Source: Entamoeba invadens IP1
Lineage: Eukaryota; Evosea; Mastigamoebida; Endamoebidae
Assembly: GCF_000330505.1 (NCBI RefSeq)
Contig: NW_004191777.1
Coordinates: forward strand, 949,638 to 1,013,637
DNA length: 64,000 nt
Direction of reading: 5' to 3'
Shown: positions 32,331 to 43,600 of the stretch, piece after piece
Layout of the letters: the number at the start of each line of letters is the position of its first letter
How positions within the stretch are numbered: the stretch's first letter is position 1
Translations under genes and position numbers: made by a program
The notes under the pieces: generated by a model
Databases searched by the model: none
What the model was told of the DNA's origin: nothing
What the model saw: the letters and a program-made list of their open reading frames with translations, nothing else

Positions 32331-35300
32331 CTAATTGTTATTTTTTGAATGTTTTAAAGTTTTTTCTTCTTGGGTGTGTTGTTGGTCTTGTGTATAATAA
32401 TTTTCCACAAAATGGAAAGAATCTATTTCCATTTCCACAGAAGAAATATCTGTTATTTTAATGTTATTTTCATTGATAGAATTAGAGAAGCAAAACCTCC
32501 CAATTGATTTGATATTCTTTCCAATCTCCACAGACAATTTATCATCTTTATACCCAAAGAAACAACACTCATCTAAATGTGTTACACTTTGAGGTATTTG
32601 TCCATTTCGTTTGCCATCTTCATTAGTAATTATTAAATATGGTTTCACATCTTTTCTTGTGAAGAAAACATTAATAAAATGAGTTTCTTTTGTTTCCAAA
32701 AGTTGCGACACTTCATAACTGACTGGAAACGAAATTTGACTCAAATGCTCTTGTCCTACAATAAATGTTGACAATTTCAAACACCCACTGAACGCACTTT
32801 TTGAGATGTTTTGAATGCTTTCGCCACACTTGAAACAAGTCAAATTCACACAATTTTTGAACGCATAACTCCCGATAAAGGTGACTGCTTCGGGAATGCT
32901 AATTGAATTCAAATTTATACAATTTTCAAAGGCGTGTCCACCAATACACTCCAAGTTCTTACCAATACAAATTTCACACAACGACGAGCAATTTAAAAAT
33001 GAAAAATTTCCGATGGAAATAACAGCATTAGGCAATATTAACTTCTCAAGAGATCCCATCCCACAAAAGCCATAACTCTCTAATTTGGTGATGTTCTTTG
33101 GAATGTCAAAAGTTTTGAGATTAGAGCATTGCACATACGTCGAATTGAAAATTTCGTTGTCACACGTACTTTCTAAAATGACAACAGAAACAAGCGATGT
33201 ACACCCAAGAAACACCCGCGGCTCAGTGTACACACACTTCGGAACAAACACATTTTTGAGCGACACACAACCAGAAAAGGCTTCGTGGCCAACATACGTG
33301 ACTCCATTAGGAATGCACATCAAAGTCAGCGAAGAACATTCTGAAAATGCCTCATGCCCAATTGATTTTAAATTGACTGGGAGTCGAATTGTGTCGAGGG
33401 AATAACAATTTTTGAAACACAACGACTCAATTTGTGTTATTGTTGGCGGCAAGTCAATTGTTTTCAAATAGTGAAAATCACTGAAGCACTTTTCCCCAAG
33501 AATTTGGAAGAAATCGGGCACAGCGAAGGTATCAAATTCGTCAAAAGAATCGTTTTCGTGGTCTTTTCTTGCATTAAACGAGACTTTTTCTTTGTTATCT
33601 ATTTGGATGACATTCACTATTTTAACACCAAACTTTTCAAGAATAGTTTTGTCTGATATTGTTACAAAAGCGTCAAATCCTTTTTTGTTATTACAACTAA
33701 TGGACTTTAGTTTAGAGCAAAGTGAAAAAACGTTTGTGCCCAAATGAGTCAACGTTGATGGCAAAGTGATTGCCTCAACATCTTCTCCAAAACAACAATT
33801 TCCAATTTCTCGAACATTTCCTAAGTCTATTTTTTTAATTCCCTTATCAAAAAAGTTGTTACCTATTTTTGTTACGTTATTTGGAATGATATATTTCATG
33901 TTTTTCTTCCCAATGATCGGGCATTTGCCTCTAATTTCTATAGTACACGTATTAATGTGTTCTTCATTAATAAACTCTAATAACTCTGTTTCTTCTTCAG
34001 GAAGTGTTACAACGATTGTAACTATATGATACTTACATTTTTCTATAATTTTGGCTTCTTTTGCAGTCACTTTAAATGCAATTTTTCTGTTTATATTTGG
34101 AAGTTCAAATGATGTTAAAGAGGAACATCCAGTAATACTATTTTCTTCAAAAATCATCAAATTTTTTAAATCGAGTTTTTGGAGCAGCACACAATTAGCA
34201 AAACAACCACTTTGTATTTTCGTGATATTAAAAGTCTTAAAAACGTTTCTTAAGCATCGCATGTTCTTAAAAGTGTCTTTAGGTATTACATTAAAAAGTG
34301 GTGATAAGACCACTTCCTCCAAATTGCTCATTCCATAAAACATGTGTTGGTCCAATCGAGTTGTATCTTCGCCAATATACGCCACCTTAATTTTGTGTGC
34401 CTCTTTGCCTTCGTATTCATCAAAAGTCCCAAACCCATTTTCGTCGTCTTGGCAGAAAACAACTCGATACTTCAAATCTTTCAGATCGCAAACACTTTTG
34501 TGATGATCACCACTGTTTTCAGTGAATTTAAAACTGTTAATAGAAGAATCGTCGTGTGTTATATATGGATAAAATGGACTGAATACATTAACTTCCTCTT
34601 TATCAATAGAATGTCGCACCTTTCCATTTAAAGTTGGAACAACTAAATTGGTGAGGGAAGTGCACCCGTTAAATGTCATTTTTGTTAACACACACGTTTC
34701 ATTAAACACCAATTCTTTCAATTTGTTACACATTGAAAATGCATTTTCTTTTACTTTAATAACAGATTGTGGGATACTCAAATTTTCCAAATTGTGGCAG
34801 TTAGCAAATGCAGATGATCCAATTGATGTTGGGGTGTCTGGAAGAATAACTTTTGTTATTTTCAAACACCCATCTAATAATCCATTTGAAATTTCTTTTA
34901 TTTTTTTTGGTAGTGTTATTTCGAGTAATTCAGAGCAATTAGAAAACGCGTTATTTTTTATTGAAATGACATTGTCAGCTATTTTCATTGTTTTCATTTT
35001 ACACTTACTAAACGCGTAGCACTCTATTTCTGTAATAAAAGTGGGTATAAAAACACATGTCGCCTCAATTTTATCTTCAAAACAATATTGTGGTATAGTT
35101 ACTGCACCGGTTAGAACAAATTTTTTTAATGTATTTTCGCTCCTATTTATTCCAAAGTCAATGTAATTTGTTTCCAATGGTAATCCACACTTCTCTGTAG
35201 TTTCCATATTGGGTATCACCAAATCGTCTTTCTTCAACAACACGTTTCTCTCATATTCCATTATGTGTGTTGACTTTGTTCTTTTCGAGTGACCAGTTAT

Positions 35301-35696
35301 AAAGTTGTTTGATTGAAATAGTGAGACACGACTTTCTGGCTCTGTTGGGACATTTTTAGAAATAACATTTTGCTTCGGTTTAACACTAGAATGATCTTTG
35401 AGTATAAATGTTGCTAGGCGTCTTGGTGACGTTTTCTTGTCAACGAACAATGAGTCGGTGCTATTCACCTTTTTCTTGATATCAATGCGCAGTATATCAC
35501 TTTCAGAATGTATATGCTGAACAGTCATTGATGGAAACAATTTTTTGTTATGAGTTGAAATTGGGTTGTTTGTGTATTTATTTAAAATAGTTGAAAATTT
35601 TGAAGAGACTTGAATTACATTGAGATAATCACTTTCACTATTAAAGTACTTTGAAACGATAAACATTGAGTTTTGGTCCAAGTGACTTCTCATCAT
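32331..35696 (-). CDS. BspA-like leucine-rich-repeat protein, about 1121 aa
   Basis: Residues 1-75 form the N-terminal cap found on Entamoeba BspA-like proteins (LDQNSMFIVSKYFNSESDYL, then a VSSKF and NPIS motif). From about residue 190 to 1080 there are many LRR_5-type repeats of about 23 residues, with the pattern F..C..L..I..P..V..IG..AF, for example IDLPPTITQIESLCFKNC and IRLPVNLKSIGHEAFSECS. Two irregular insertions without repeats occur near residues 385-430 and 575-640. The frame is open to 35741, but only GTG begins there; the first ATGs are 35696 and 35693, matching where the cap starts. No signal peptide or transmembrane segment is seen, as in other Entamoeba members, some of which nonetheless reach the surface. 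Function is probably protein binding. Confidence 0.92.
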   Translation of the reverse strand: MMRSHLDQNSMFIVSKYFNSESDYLNVIQVSSKFSTILNKYTNNPISTHNKKLFPSMTVQHIHSESDILRIDIKKKVNSTDSLFVDKKTSPRRLATFILKDHSSVKPKQNVISKNVPTEPESRVSLFQSNNFITGHSKRTKSTHIMEYERNVLLKKDDLVIPNMETTEKCGLPLETNYIDFGINRSENTLKKFVLTGAVTIPQYCFEDKIEATCVFIPTFITEIECYAFSKCKMKTMKIADNVISIKNNAFSNCSELLEITLPKKIKEISNGLLDGCLKITKVILPDTPTSIGSSAFANCHNLENLSIPQSVIKVKENAFSMCNKLKELVFNETCVLTKMTFNGCTSLTNLVVPTLNGKVRHSIDKEEVNVFSPFYPYITHDDSSINSFKFTENSGDHHKSVCDLKDLKYRVVFCQDDENGFGTFDEYEGKEAHKIKVAYIGEDTTRLDQHMFYGMSNLEEVVLSPLFNVIPKDTFKNMRCLRNVFKTFNITKIQSGCFANCVLLQKLDLKNLMIFEENSITGCSSLTSFELPNINRKIAFKVTAKEAKIIEKCKYHIVTIVVTLPEEETELLEFINEEHINTCTIEIRGKCPIIGKKNMKYIIPNNVTKIGNNFFDKGIKKIDLGNVREIGNCCFGEDVEAITLPSTLTHLGTNVFSLCSKLKSISCNNKKGFDAFVTISDKTILEKFGVKIVNVIQIDNKEKVSFNARKDHENDSFDEFDTFAVPDFFQILGEKCFSDFHYLKTIDLPPTITQIESLCFKNCYSLDTIRLPVNLKSIGHEAFSECSSLTLMCIPNGVTYVGHEAFSGCVSLKNVFVPKCVYTEPRVFLGCTSLVSVVILESTCDNEIFNSTYVQCSNLKTFDIPKNITKLESYGFCGMGSLEKLILPNAVISIGNFSFLNCSSLCEICIGKNLECIGGHAFENCINLNSISIPEAVTFIGSYAFKNCVNLTCFKCGESIQNISKSAFSGCLKLSTFIVGQEHLSQISFPVSYEVSQLLETKETHFINVFFTRKDVKPYLIITNEDGKRNGQIPQSVTHLDECCFFGYKDDKLSVEIGKNIKSIGRFCFSNSINENNIKITDISSVEMEIDSFHFVENYYTQDQQHTQEEKTLKHSKNNN

Positions 35697-35741
35697 TTTG
35701 TATGAAGATTTAAAAAATAAAAGATTTTTAATCCAATTCAC

Positions 35742-36769
35742 TCCTGTTTAAGAACTGCTTTTTAATTATGTGATGTTTTGGAACTTTTCAAATTGTTTTC
35801 TTTCGATGATACGTTGAATATATACTAATCAAATATTCAAACAGTTTATTCTAACTTTTTTAATTATTTAATATATTTTTTTCAATATTCCGATTGTTCT
35901 ATTTCAAATATGACAATTTTTTATGTTGTTATTCTTTATTTATAAATAAAGATGGTAAAAACACCAAAAATTGGAACAAATAAACAGATTTTTAGTCATC
36001 ATTTTATATTATATATTTTTGTTGTTTTTTAGACCCAACATAATTTTTTTTGTATAAGAAACAAGGAATTATTGAATATTTTTTATTTAAACTTATTACA
36101 ACATTTGTTATGATAGTTTTGTTTTTCTTTTTATTTAAAACTTCTATTATATGTATATAAAAATATGTATATTAAACAACACAACATATATGCGACCATT
36201 TATTTCTTTATCTTTTTAATATCATTATTTTTTAAAACGAATAAAAATAGTCGAAGTGTACTGTTTGTTAAAGTTGTTTGTTTATCTGAAAAAACAATTT
36301 GATACTGAAATGATAAACACTTCTTATTGTATCTGTCAATTACAATTGAGAGATCAAACATATTATCAAATTTATGTTTTTAATGTTTACTGATAATATG
36401 TATAGATTGTTGGATTTTACATATAAAATATAACAACTTTAATACAAAAACTTCATTTATACTTTAACACAAAGCGCTGAAAATGGTATAATATTTACAA
36501 TTGTCATAATTGTGATGGTATATAGGATTTTAAAATTTTAAACAACTTTCAATAAACAAAATATAATAACTTCTCAACTCAACAATATGTTACAATTTTT
36601 CTATGTTTTAATAGTAATTATTTACAAATCCTCTATATAAAATTTGTACATTAATATTAACATCAAGTAAAACGAATTAATATGTAACACGTAAATTGTT
36701 TTATTAACTTATGGATTTTTTAAAAATCAAATTCAGAACAAATGTACAAAAACAAGTCATAAAATAACA
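35742..36769. other. AT-rich spacer
   Basis: About 1 kb between the BspA-like gene and the 3' end of the second RasGEF. No gene, repeat or structure that I can support. Confidence 0.6.
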
Positions 36770-38775
36770 TTATTCATTCAAGCAAAGACAAAAGAACCGT
36801 TGTACTCCTTTGTCTGGTGTATATGTTTGAGGCATAGTAAGTACATTATAAAGTGGGGGAATCACTTTTAAATAGCTTCGTAGTTTCGTTGCAAATTGTG
36901 TGCAAAATTGGTCATATTCTGCAGAGGTGTCGACTACCAATTCCGTGGCGCTTTCTATTTCCCTCATCAATAATTCTGAATGTCAATAATATGCAACAAT
37001 TTATAATACAATAATAGTATATTATATTATAAATATTTTATCAAAAAGAACAAACCCATCACAGGAATTTTAATTTTGCGATCCTCAACATACAACGATA
37101 AGGTGTTGGCCTTTTTCCCTTCAAAAATTGCTTCAATTAAAGAGAATTTTTCAACGCAATTTCTTCCAACGCCTTCCCAATCACTCTTATATGTTTCATA
37201 TGCATTTTTGACAACTGTATAAAGTATATATGAAGAATTGAAATCGCCTGACATCACTGACTCGTCCGCAGTGTCTACGAAAAATAATAAGGCTTTCTTC
37301 CTCTTTTGGGAACGCTCAATAACATTTTCAAATACTTTTTGAAGGGCAAACATGTTCTTAAAGTATTTCTCCAAATCACAAGTCTTCTCTGTGAAGTCGC
37401 CAAGACACAACTCTCTGAGTAACGCCTGTTGAAACTCAAAGAGTTGGTCGGAGAAGAACTTCGGAGGGAGTTCGATGAGTTGTCGCATTTTGCCGTCGAA
37501 TTCGATGTCTTCGTTAATTGTCGACAAATCGACAGAAGCGTTTTGCGATGAGTCGAATATGAACATCATACTCTTCCGAGGACTTTTCATTGAGACACAG
37601 CGTGGACTTCTCTCTTTCGAATACACTTTACTATTTTTATCTTCGACTTTCTCTGTGATTTCTCGTGACTTCCTCCATGTGTTAAAGAATAGTTTGTCCT
37701 TTGATTTCTCCTTTTTAATAACTCGAGGAGTGTAGTACCTGTTTTTATCATTTTTGTCATCGGAGAGCCTTTTTGGACTTTCTTTAAGACTCTCGGAAAT
37801 GTCGTCCAATTCATTTGGACTTTGTGGACATTTGGGCGACAGAAATCCTAACTCGTCACATTGAGGAATTTTGAGTGGTGGAATTTGTAAATTTAAATTG
37901 GCGAGTAAGTCCGACGAGCTCTTTGTTTTCTTTAATATCGTTCTTTTCTTTGGGGTGTATTTCTTCGGAGATTTTTGCTTGAAATAGTCTGTGAATGAGA
38001 ACGACACACTCAACGAAGTAAGGCTTTGCGTATAATTTTCAGTCTTCTTGTTTTTCTTGAGACTTTTCTTCATCTCATCATTCATGAACTTTCCAAAGAA
38101 GTCGGAGAGTAATTGAGAATAGATAGCAACGTCTCTTAATTGTCCCATTTTGTCATGAACATCCTCTAATGCTTCCGCATCTTTCTTTTTCATATACAGT
38201 AAATTAAAAATTCCTTCATCGCCAAATATCTCTCTTAATAGAACAAACGCAGAGACTTTAAAATTGTCGTCGAAGTCAATAAATAGTGCATTAAACACCA
38301 CACTGGGGTGGACCGACAAAATTGTGTTGTTTTCATCAAAGAGTGGTAAAAGCTCTCCGTTTGGATTAAACAAAGAATCGGCATTGAATGTAGCAACATA
38401 TAAAAACGCAAGGCTTTTTTCGTCCAATGGTAATGGTGTTAATATCTTGTCTAACAATGTGACTTGCAAATGAAATTTTTTAATCCCCTTTAATAACACT
38501 TCTAAAATGTCTCTCTTAACTGGTGAAATCGAAAATATCTTCCACTTCACGATTTCATTGGGTGTTGTGTAAAAATTTGAAAGTGGGTCGAAAATAGATA
38601 CGCTATCTTTTTTGAGTTCCGTTATTAAATCCCTCAAAGAATCCTCGGAAACTATCGCCGTGTTCTTATCGAAAAGAACTTGTGCGTACAATGACGTTGG
38701 AGTTTGTTCTTCAACTGTTATTGAATGGTACGACTGCTTCCGATATGACCGCGGCGATGCGTCTAATTTACTCAT
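36770..38775 (-). CDS. RasGEF, two exons, 641 aa
   Basis: Exons 38775-37056 and 36975-36770 join through an 80-nt intron (GTTTGT...TTCAG, phase 1), giving 642 codons including the stop. Residues 45-210 resemble a RasGEF N-terminal module (SEDSLRDLITELKK, then a helical stretch). Residues 230-400 are Lys/Ser/Pro-rich linker (SPRKSMMFIFD). The catalytic CDC25-like domain starts near residue 430: PKFFSDQLFEFQQALLREL corresponds to the QLT..D..LF..I...EL helix, RSQKRKKALLFFVDTADESV to the R...L..FI.VA helix, and DFNSSYILYTVVKN...WEGV to NFNS..AI...L....W. Exon 2 supplies the C-terminal part (YLKVIPPLYNVLTMP). The domain is divergent and somewhat short, so exchange activity is likely but not certain. 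Confidence 0.78.
36976..37055 (-). other. Second RasGEF intron (80 nt)
   Basis: It begins GTTTGT after GTGATGG and ends ACATTCAG before AATTATTGATG. Phase 1; removing it keeps both exons open. Confidence 0.85.
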
Positions 38776-39413
38776 GAATTTTTAATTCCGATCATGAGTA
38801 AAAAATTAAAGAAGTTACTCATGTTTTTTATTGTCTTTAATTCGTTTAATTTCTTCAAAATGGTTACTTATAGTTTGTGGCTTGTTTTCAAAAATTTATA
38901 TTGAAAGTATGAATGACAAAATAAAAATAAAATAATTACTTTTTAGTATTAGTATGGTTTCGATTAATAGATTTTTTTTGCCTACATTTTTTCGATTTGA
39001 AATGCTTTCGATATTTTTACACAACAAAAATTGCTATTAAAATTAGATATTTATAGTTTTTCTTAATATTTTTTTGGAGAAAAATAAAGTTTGTTTTTAA
39101 TAACATGTTTTGACTATTGTATTGATTTCACTTTAATTTTTATTGAAAATGTTGATTAAAAAAAGAACTTTGATTCATTTCAAATTTCATTCATTTTTAA
39201 TTTTTGGAAAACATCTTAAAAACATTCAAGAAGTTCAATCCAGACATCAAAAATTTAAACAATTATTAACATTTTAGTACTTTTAATTTGAAATTATTAT
39301 TAATAAACTATACTATAGTTTTAGTAATTAATTATTAATTAGTTTTATTATTAAAAGTAAGAGTAATTAATGATATTTAAATTTGAAAATTAACGAAGTG
39401 AAATAATTGGAAC
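38776..39413. other. AT-rich spacer
   Basis: About 640 bases of A/T-rich sequence between the second RasGEF start and the end of the EF-hand gene. Nothing supportable. Confidence 0.6.
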
Positions 39414-39851
39414 TTACTGAGCAAGAGTTAAAAATTCAGCTCGAGAAATTTTACCATCTCTATTTTTGTCGACGTTTTTCATAAATGAGGAAATACTGCT
39501 TCCGTTTGGTGTGACTCCACACGCAGTCAGTAAACGTTCAACTTCTTTACCACTGATGTCCCCACTATGATCTTTATCAATCAAATCAAAAATAACTTCG
39601 AAGACCCCACGGAGTGTTTTGCAATCATATTTTTTCATTGTTTCAATAACCGTACAAAATTCTTGGAAATTGATTTTGCCCGAGTTGTCGGTGTCAGCCA
39701 CACTGAATGCCATTTTTACGGAAGGTTGTTCGGGATCAACATTTATTTTCTTCATACATTTCTTGAACTCGAAAAATGTAATAAGACCACTGTGATCAAT
39801 GTCAACTTCGTTAAATAATTTGCGCATTTCAAATTGCTTTGGATCGGCCAT
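39414..39851 (-). CDS. Calmodulin-like protein with four EF-hands, 145 aa
   Basis: Four helix-loop-helix EF-hands span the whole protein. The loops read DIDHSGLITFFEF, DTDNSGKINFQEF, DKDHSGDISGKEV and DKNRDGKISRAEF. Loops 1, 2 and 4 have the acidic residues at positions 1, 3, 5 and 12 needed for calcium (position 5 is Ser in 1 and 2, Asp in 4; position 12 is Glu). Loop 3 is also complete. Length and layout match calmodulin, but identity is low outside the loops and the central linker is longer, so it is a calmodulin-like sensor rather than calmodulin itself. Start ATG 39851 is supported by a TATAAATA box 22-34 bases upstream. No acylation motif or membrane segment. Cytosolic calcium sensor; partner unknown. 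Confidence 0.92.
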   Translation of the reverse strand: MADPKQFEMRKLFNEVDIDHSGLITFFEFKKCMKKINVDPEQPSVKMAFSVADTDNSGKINFQEFCTVIETMKKYDCKTLRGVFEVIFDLIDKDHSGDISGKEVERLLTACGVTPNGSSISSFMKNVDKNRDGKISRAEFLTLAQ

Positions 39852-39873
39852 TTTGAAAGAATTTGTAGATTGA

Positions 39874-39885
39874 GGTATTTATACC
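39874..39885 (-). promoter_or_regulatory. TATA-like box of the EF-hand gene
   Basis: GGTATAAATACC on the coding strand, 22-34 bases before the ATG, comparable to the TATA-like element of Entamoeba promoters near -30. The box is also nearly palindromic. Confidence 0.5.
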
Positions 39886-40659
39886 ATTGATTTGTAGTTT
39901 TGTTGGTTTTTAATTTATTATATAAATATTTTATTTAATGAAAATATTGTTATTGTTCAAATAACTCTTTAATTAAAACACAATGAAAATAAATTATTAA
40001 AATTTATCTTTTATTACACCCAATTATAAATTATTATATTTTATAAAACGAAAATAATAAATTATGATACTATTATAATGAACAATAAAAAATCAAAAAA
40101 TCAAAACCAAAAAAAACTTTTTTATATTGTTCAAATTAAATTATTAATAAATTATATTATTTAATATTCATTCTCAGTAATAAAAAAAATTTTAATTAAT
40201 TTAAAAATAAATAAATAAAAATATCAGTATTTATTATATACATATTGAAAAAAAACATGAATTTATTCAATGGATTAATCCGATATAAACTTATTTAAAA
40301 CGAACCAACAAAAAAAAATGGAAACTTAATTTATTAAATAATAAATAAACTACAAACAAAACCACAAGCAATTAAATCTATTTAAAAATAAACAAAAATT
40401 ATAAAAAGTAGTTTTATTAATTATAATACAACTAGTCATCAAAGTATCATATTTTCACAAAATTTCCAAAACTTGTTATTTTTTGGATTACCAAAAGAAC
40501 TCAACAAAAGAATAATTCAAACTAGACAAAAGCTATTGAAACAACAAGAACAAGTTAGATGAGTTGTGAAACCAAAAGATTTATTTTTACTTATTATGCC
40601 AAATAAAACACTTTCTATAGTCGAAGAAAACTTGGAGAACTGGAAAAAATTTACCAAGA
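39886..40659. other. AT-rich spacer
   Basis: About 770 bases of divergent intergenic region. The last 150 bases before the RasGAP gene are less AT-rich and probably carry its leader. No other structure is seen. Confidence 0.55.
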
Positions 40660-43600
40660 ATGTCGAAGCCAAGCTTAGCTGAGTTGATAGCAATGCAAAA
40701 AGCGGGCACCCTCCCGAAACAATACACCGAGAAGCCGAAATTTCAATATGGTGTTGATATGTCAAATGGTACAAAAGGGACTCAACAACCAACACCACCA
40801 CAACCTTCTCCTCCTCAACAACAACCACGCCAAGAACAAGGTTCTCAATTGGCTATGATGAACACTATAGAAACACCCCGAGACACCCCACAACCCACTC
40901 CTCAAGTACAACAACCAGTACAACAACAAGCACAACCTGTTCCACAACAACAAAGCGAACCACAACAAAGTGCACCCGCACCAAAAAAGCCGACTCTTGC
41001 CGAACTTATTGCAATGCAAAAGGCTGGAAATTTGCCAAAACAATTTACTCAGAAGGAAAAAATACCATATGGAGTCGACTTGTCCAATGGAGTACCAAAA
41101 AGCACACCAGTGGAACCACAAAATGCAGAACATAAGCCGAGTCTGACGGAACTGCTCGCTATGCAAAAAGCAGGAAAACTTCCCGACGAGTTCCAGAAAC
41201 GTGGCGGTGCTGCCGAACGACCTGTTGAACAAAAAGAGAGTTTCATTCATCGAGAAGTTACGCCCATGGAAGCCGAAGTTGCGAAATGGACGAATTCGCG
41301 AGTATCTGCCGTGAAAGAAGAGAACTTATACTACAGCGAACGTGAGTTGGGGGTCATGCAAAACATGTTTGAGTTTTTCATGAAGAAAGCGCCCCAGATC
41401 TTGACGACGATGTTTTCGAATCGAGACAAGGCCGAAGAGTTAGCAGACGCAGTTCTGAATTTGACGTATGGGAAGCGACTTGCTATGGATTTTGTTTCTA
41501 TGATGCTGAAAGAGGAATTTGCGACACATAAAGAAGCTCAGTCTTTGTTTAGAGAGAACACGAGTGCGACCAGAGTCGCCAAAAGTTTCTTAGGGAAAGT
41601 CGGGAGGAAGTATTTGTTAGACACATATAAGAAGTTTGTGTTGGACATCATCCACTCGGGCGTGTCCTTTGAAATTGATGACCACCGAGAAACAGACCCG
41701 GAGAAGCTGAAAGCAAATAAAGAAGCCCTTTTCGCAGCATGCCGGAAACTCTTCGACACGGTGATCAATTCATTCGACTTGTTGCCGCCCGGTGTTAAAC
41801 TGTTGGCGCGAGTGTTCAATGAGTACGCCGCACAGTACTTTGGCGAGTTATCTGACGACGCGAGAAATAACTTGACGGGGTCGTTTATTATGCTTCGGTA
41901 TGTCAATCCTGCGATCTTCTCTCCGGAGAAGTATGGGATCGTCGACGACCCAAAAGACATTTCGATGGGTGGGCGAAGAAATTTGATTTTGCTGTCCAAA
42001 GTGTTACAGAATCTTTCCAATGGAGTCAGATTTATACAAGAGAAAGAGCCGTATATGATGCCGTTGAATGCACTGTTAGACGAGTACTTAGACAAGTTCA
42101 AAAAGTACTTCAGGAAGATAGTGAATGTCGCGAAGAACTTCCCATTTGTGTTAGTAGTTGAAGATACAGCGATCACGGATATGAAGCCAATTGCGTTGTT
42201 ACACAAAGAGTTGTGTGAACGAGCTGATGAGATAGTTGGTACCTCAGAAAATGAGATCTCACAGGAGTTCTGTAAGTACATGGTGTCCCTTGGAAACTAT
42301 GGAGATAAGACTGGCAGTGCTGTTGACTTTAGAGCGGAGATGCAAATTGGACTGAAGAAGTTCCTTGTTGAGAACAAGTATGAAGCGGTCTATGCGTCGA
42401 TCTACACTATGAAAGAAAACAACAATAAGACGGATTATATACTTGTGGTGACACTTTACACTATATTGATATTAACGACGGATTACTCTATTGTCGATGA
42501 GATCCACTGTTTTGATATTAAAACGGTCAATTCGATGATGAAGACTTCGGTGGTTATAACTAAAAAGGACGGGAAGAAAATAGAAGGAGAGACGATGCAC
42601 GGGGATGGCATTATAGTTGCTATGTTACGCGCTTTTAAGTCTTGTTACAACGAAGGAGTCTACGACTTCACTGTGGAGTTACCGCCCCATCGGAAAGCAA
42701 TAATCGAGAACGTGTTCAGTCTTCAATCGTTCAATAAGTGTGGAGGGTTCTCGGGTATTTACTATGGGAACTGCACATATGACAAAGTTCCTATTAACGA
42801 GTCTGTTGAGGCATTTATTGAGTCTTCTAAAGATGACGAGAAGTCGAAGGAATTGCTGTGTAATATGTTTAACACGATGGATCCAAACAACAAAAGTGAC
42901 TCGTTGAGTTCCAAAGAGTTCCAGCCGGTCTTACGAGCTTTGAAATGCAACAAGTTCTTCACCAAATTGAAAGTTGAACAAACGCCATTGAATCAGTGCA
43001 AAGATGCATTAAAAGAGGTCTTTGAACAGAACGAAACGCTTGAAAGTGTGTCACTGAGAGACGTCCAAATTAATAGTGAATGGGAGGAACTCCTTGATAT
43101 TTATTTGCAGAAGAACAAGATCCATCGGATCAAAGAAATCGACTTGGCGAACAATAAAATAGACGGGAATGCACTGAGGATCCTCGCTAAGATCATCTCG
43201 ACCTTCCAAGTTGAAAGCGTCAATCTGTCGGGGTCTGTCTCTTCAGAGAAGTCGGTCTCTGCGTTCTTCCAGGAATTCGAAGAAATTGCAAATCAGAAGA
43301 AACGCCTTCCTTTGGAAAAGATCGACTTGACGGGTGCCAAGTTTGGGGCAGACGCTATGGAGTTCATGGTGACGAAGTTCTCACAAGTCTTCCCGAACAT
43401 CAAAGAACTGATATTGGCTGATGCCACTGTACCTAAAGGGGCCACTTTAATTCCCGTCTTGAATTACTTAAACTTCTTAAATGTCGTTGACTTGTCTGGA
43501 CTTGAAATATCAAAGAAGGCGGAGTGCGACTTACCGAAACTCCTTTTGCCATTAAACAGCTTGAAAGAACTTCACTTACGAAAGTCGGTGATACCTGGAA

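Noticed and set aside
40517..41250. Minus-strand frames opposite the RasGAP N-terminus
   Set aside because: Artefacts of the repetitive CAA/CCA codons of the Gln/Pro-rich tail read in antisense.
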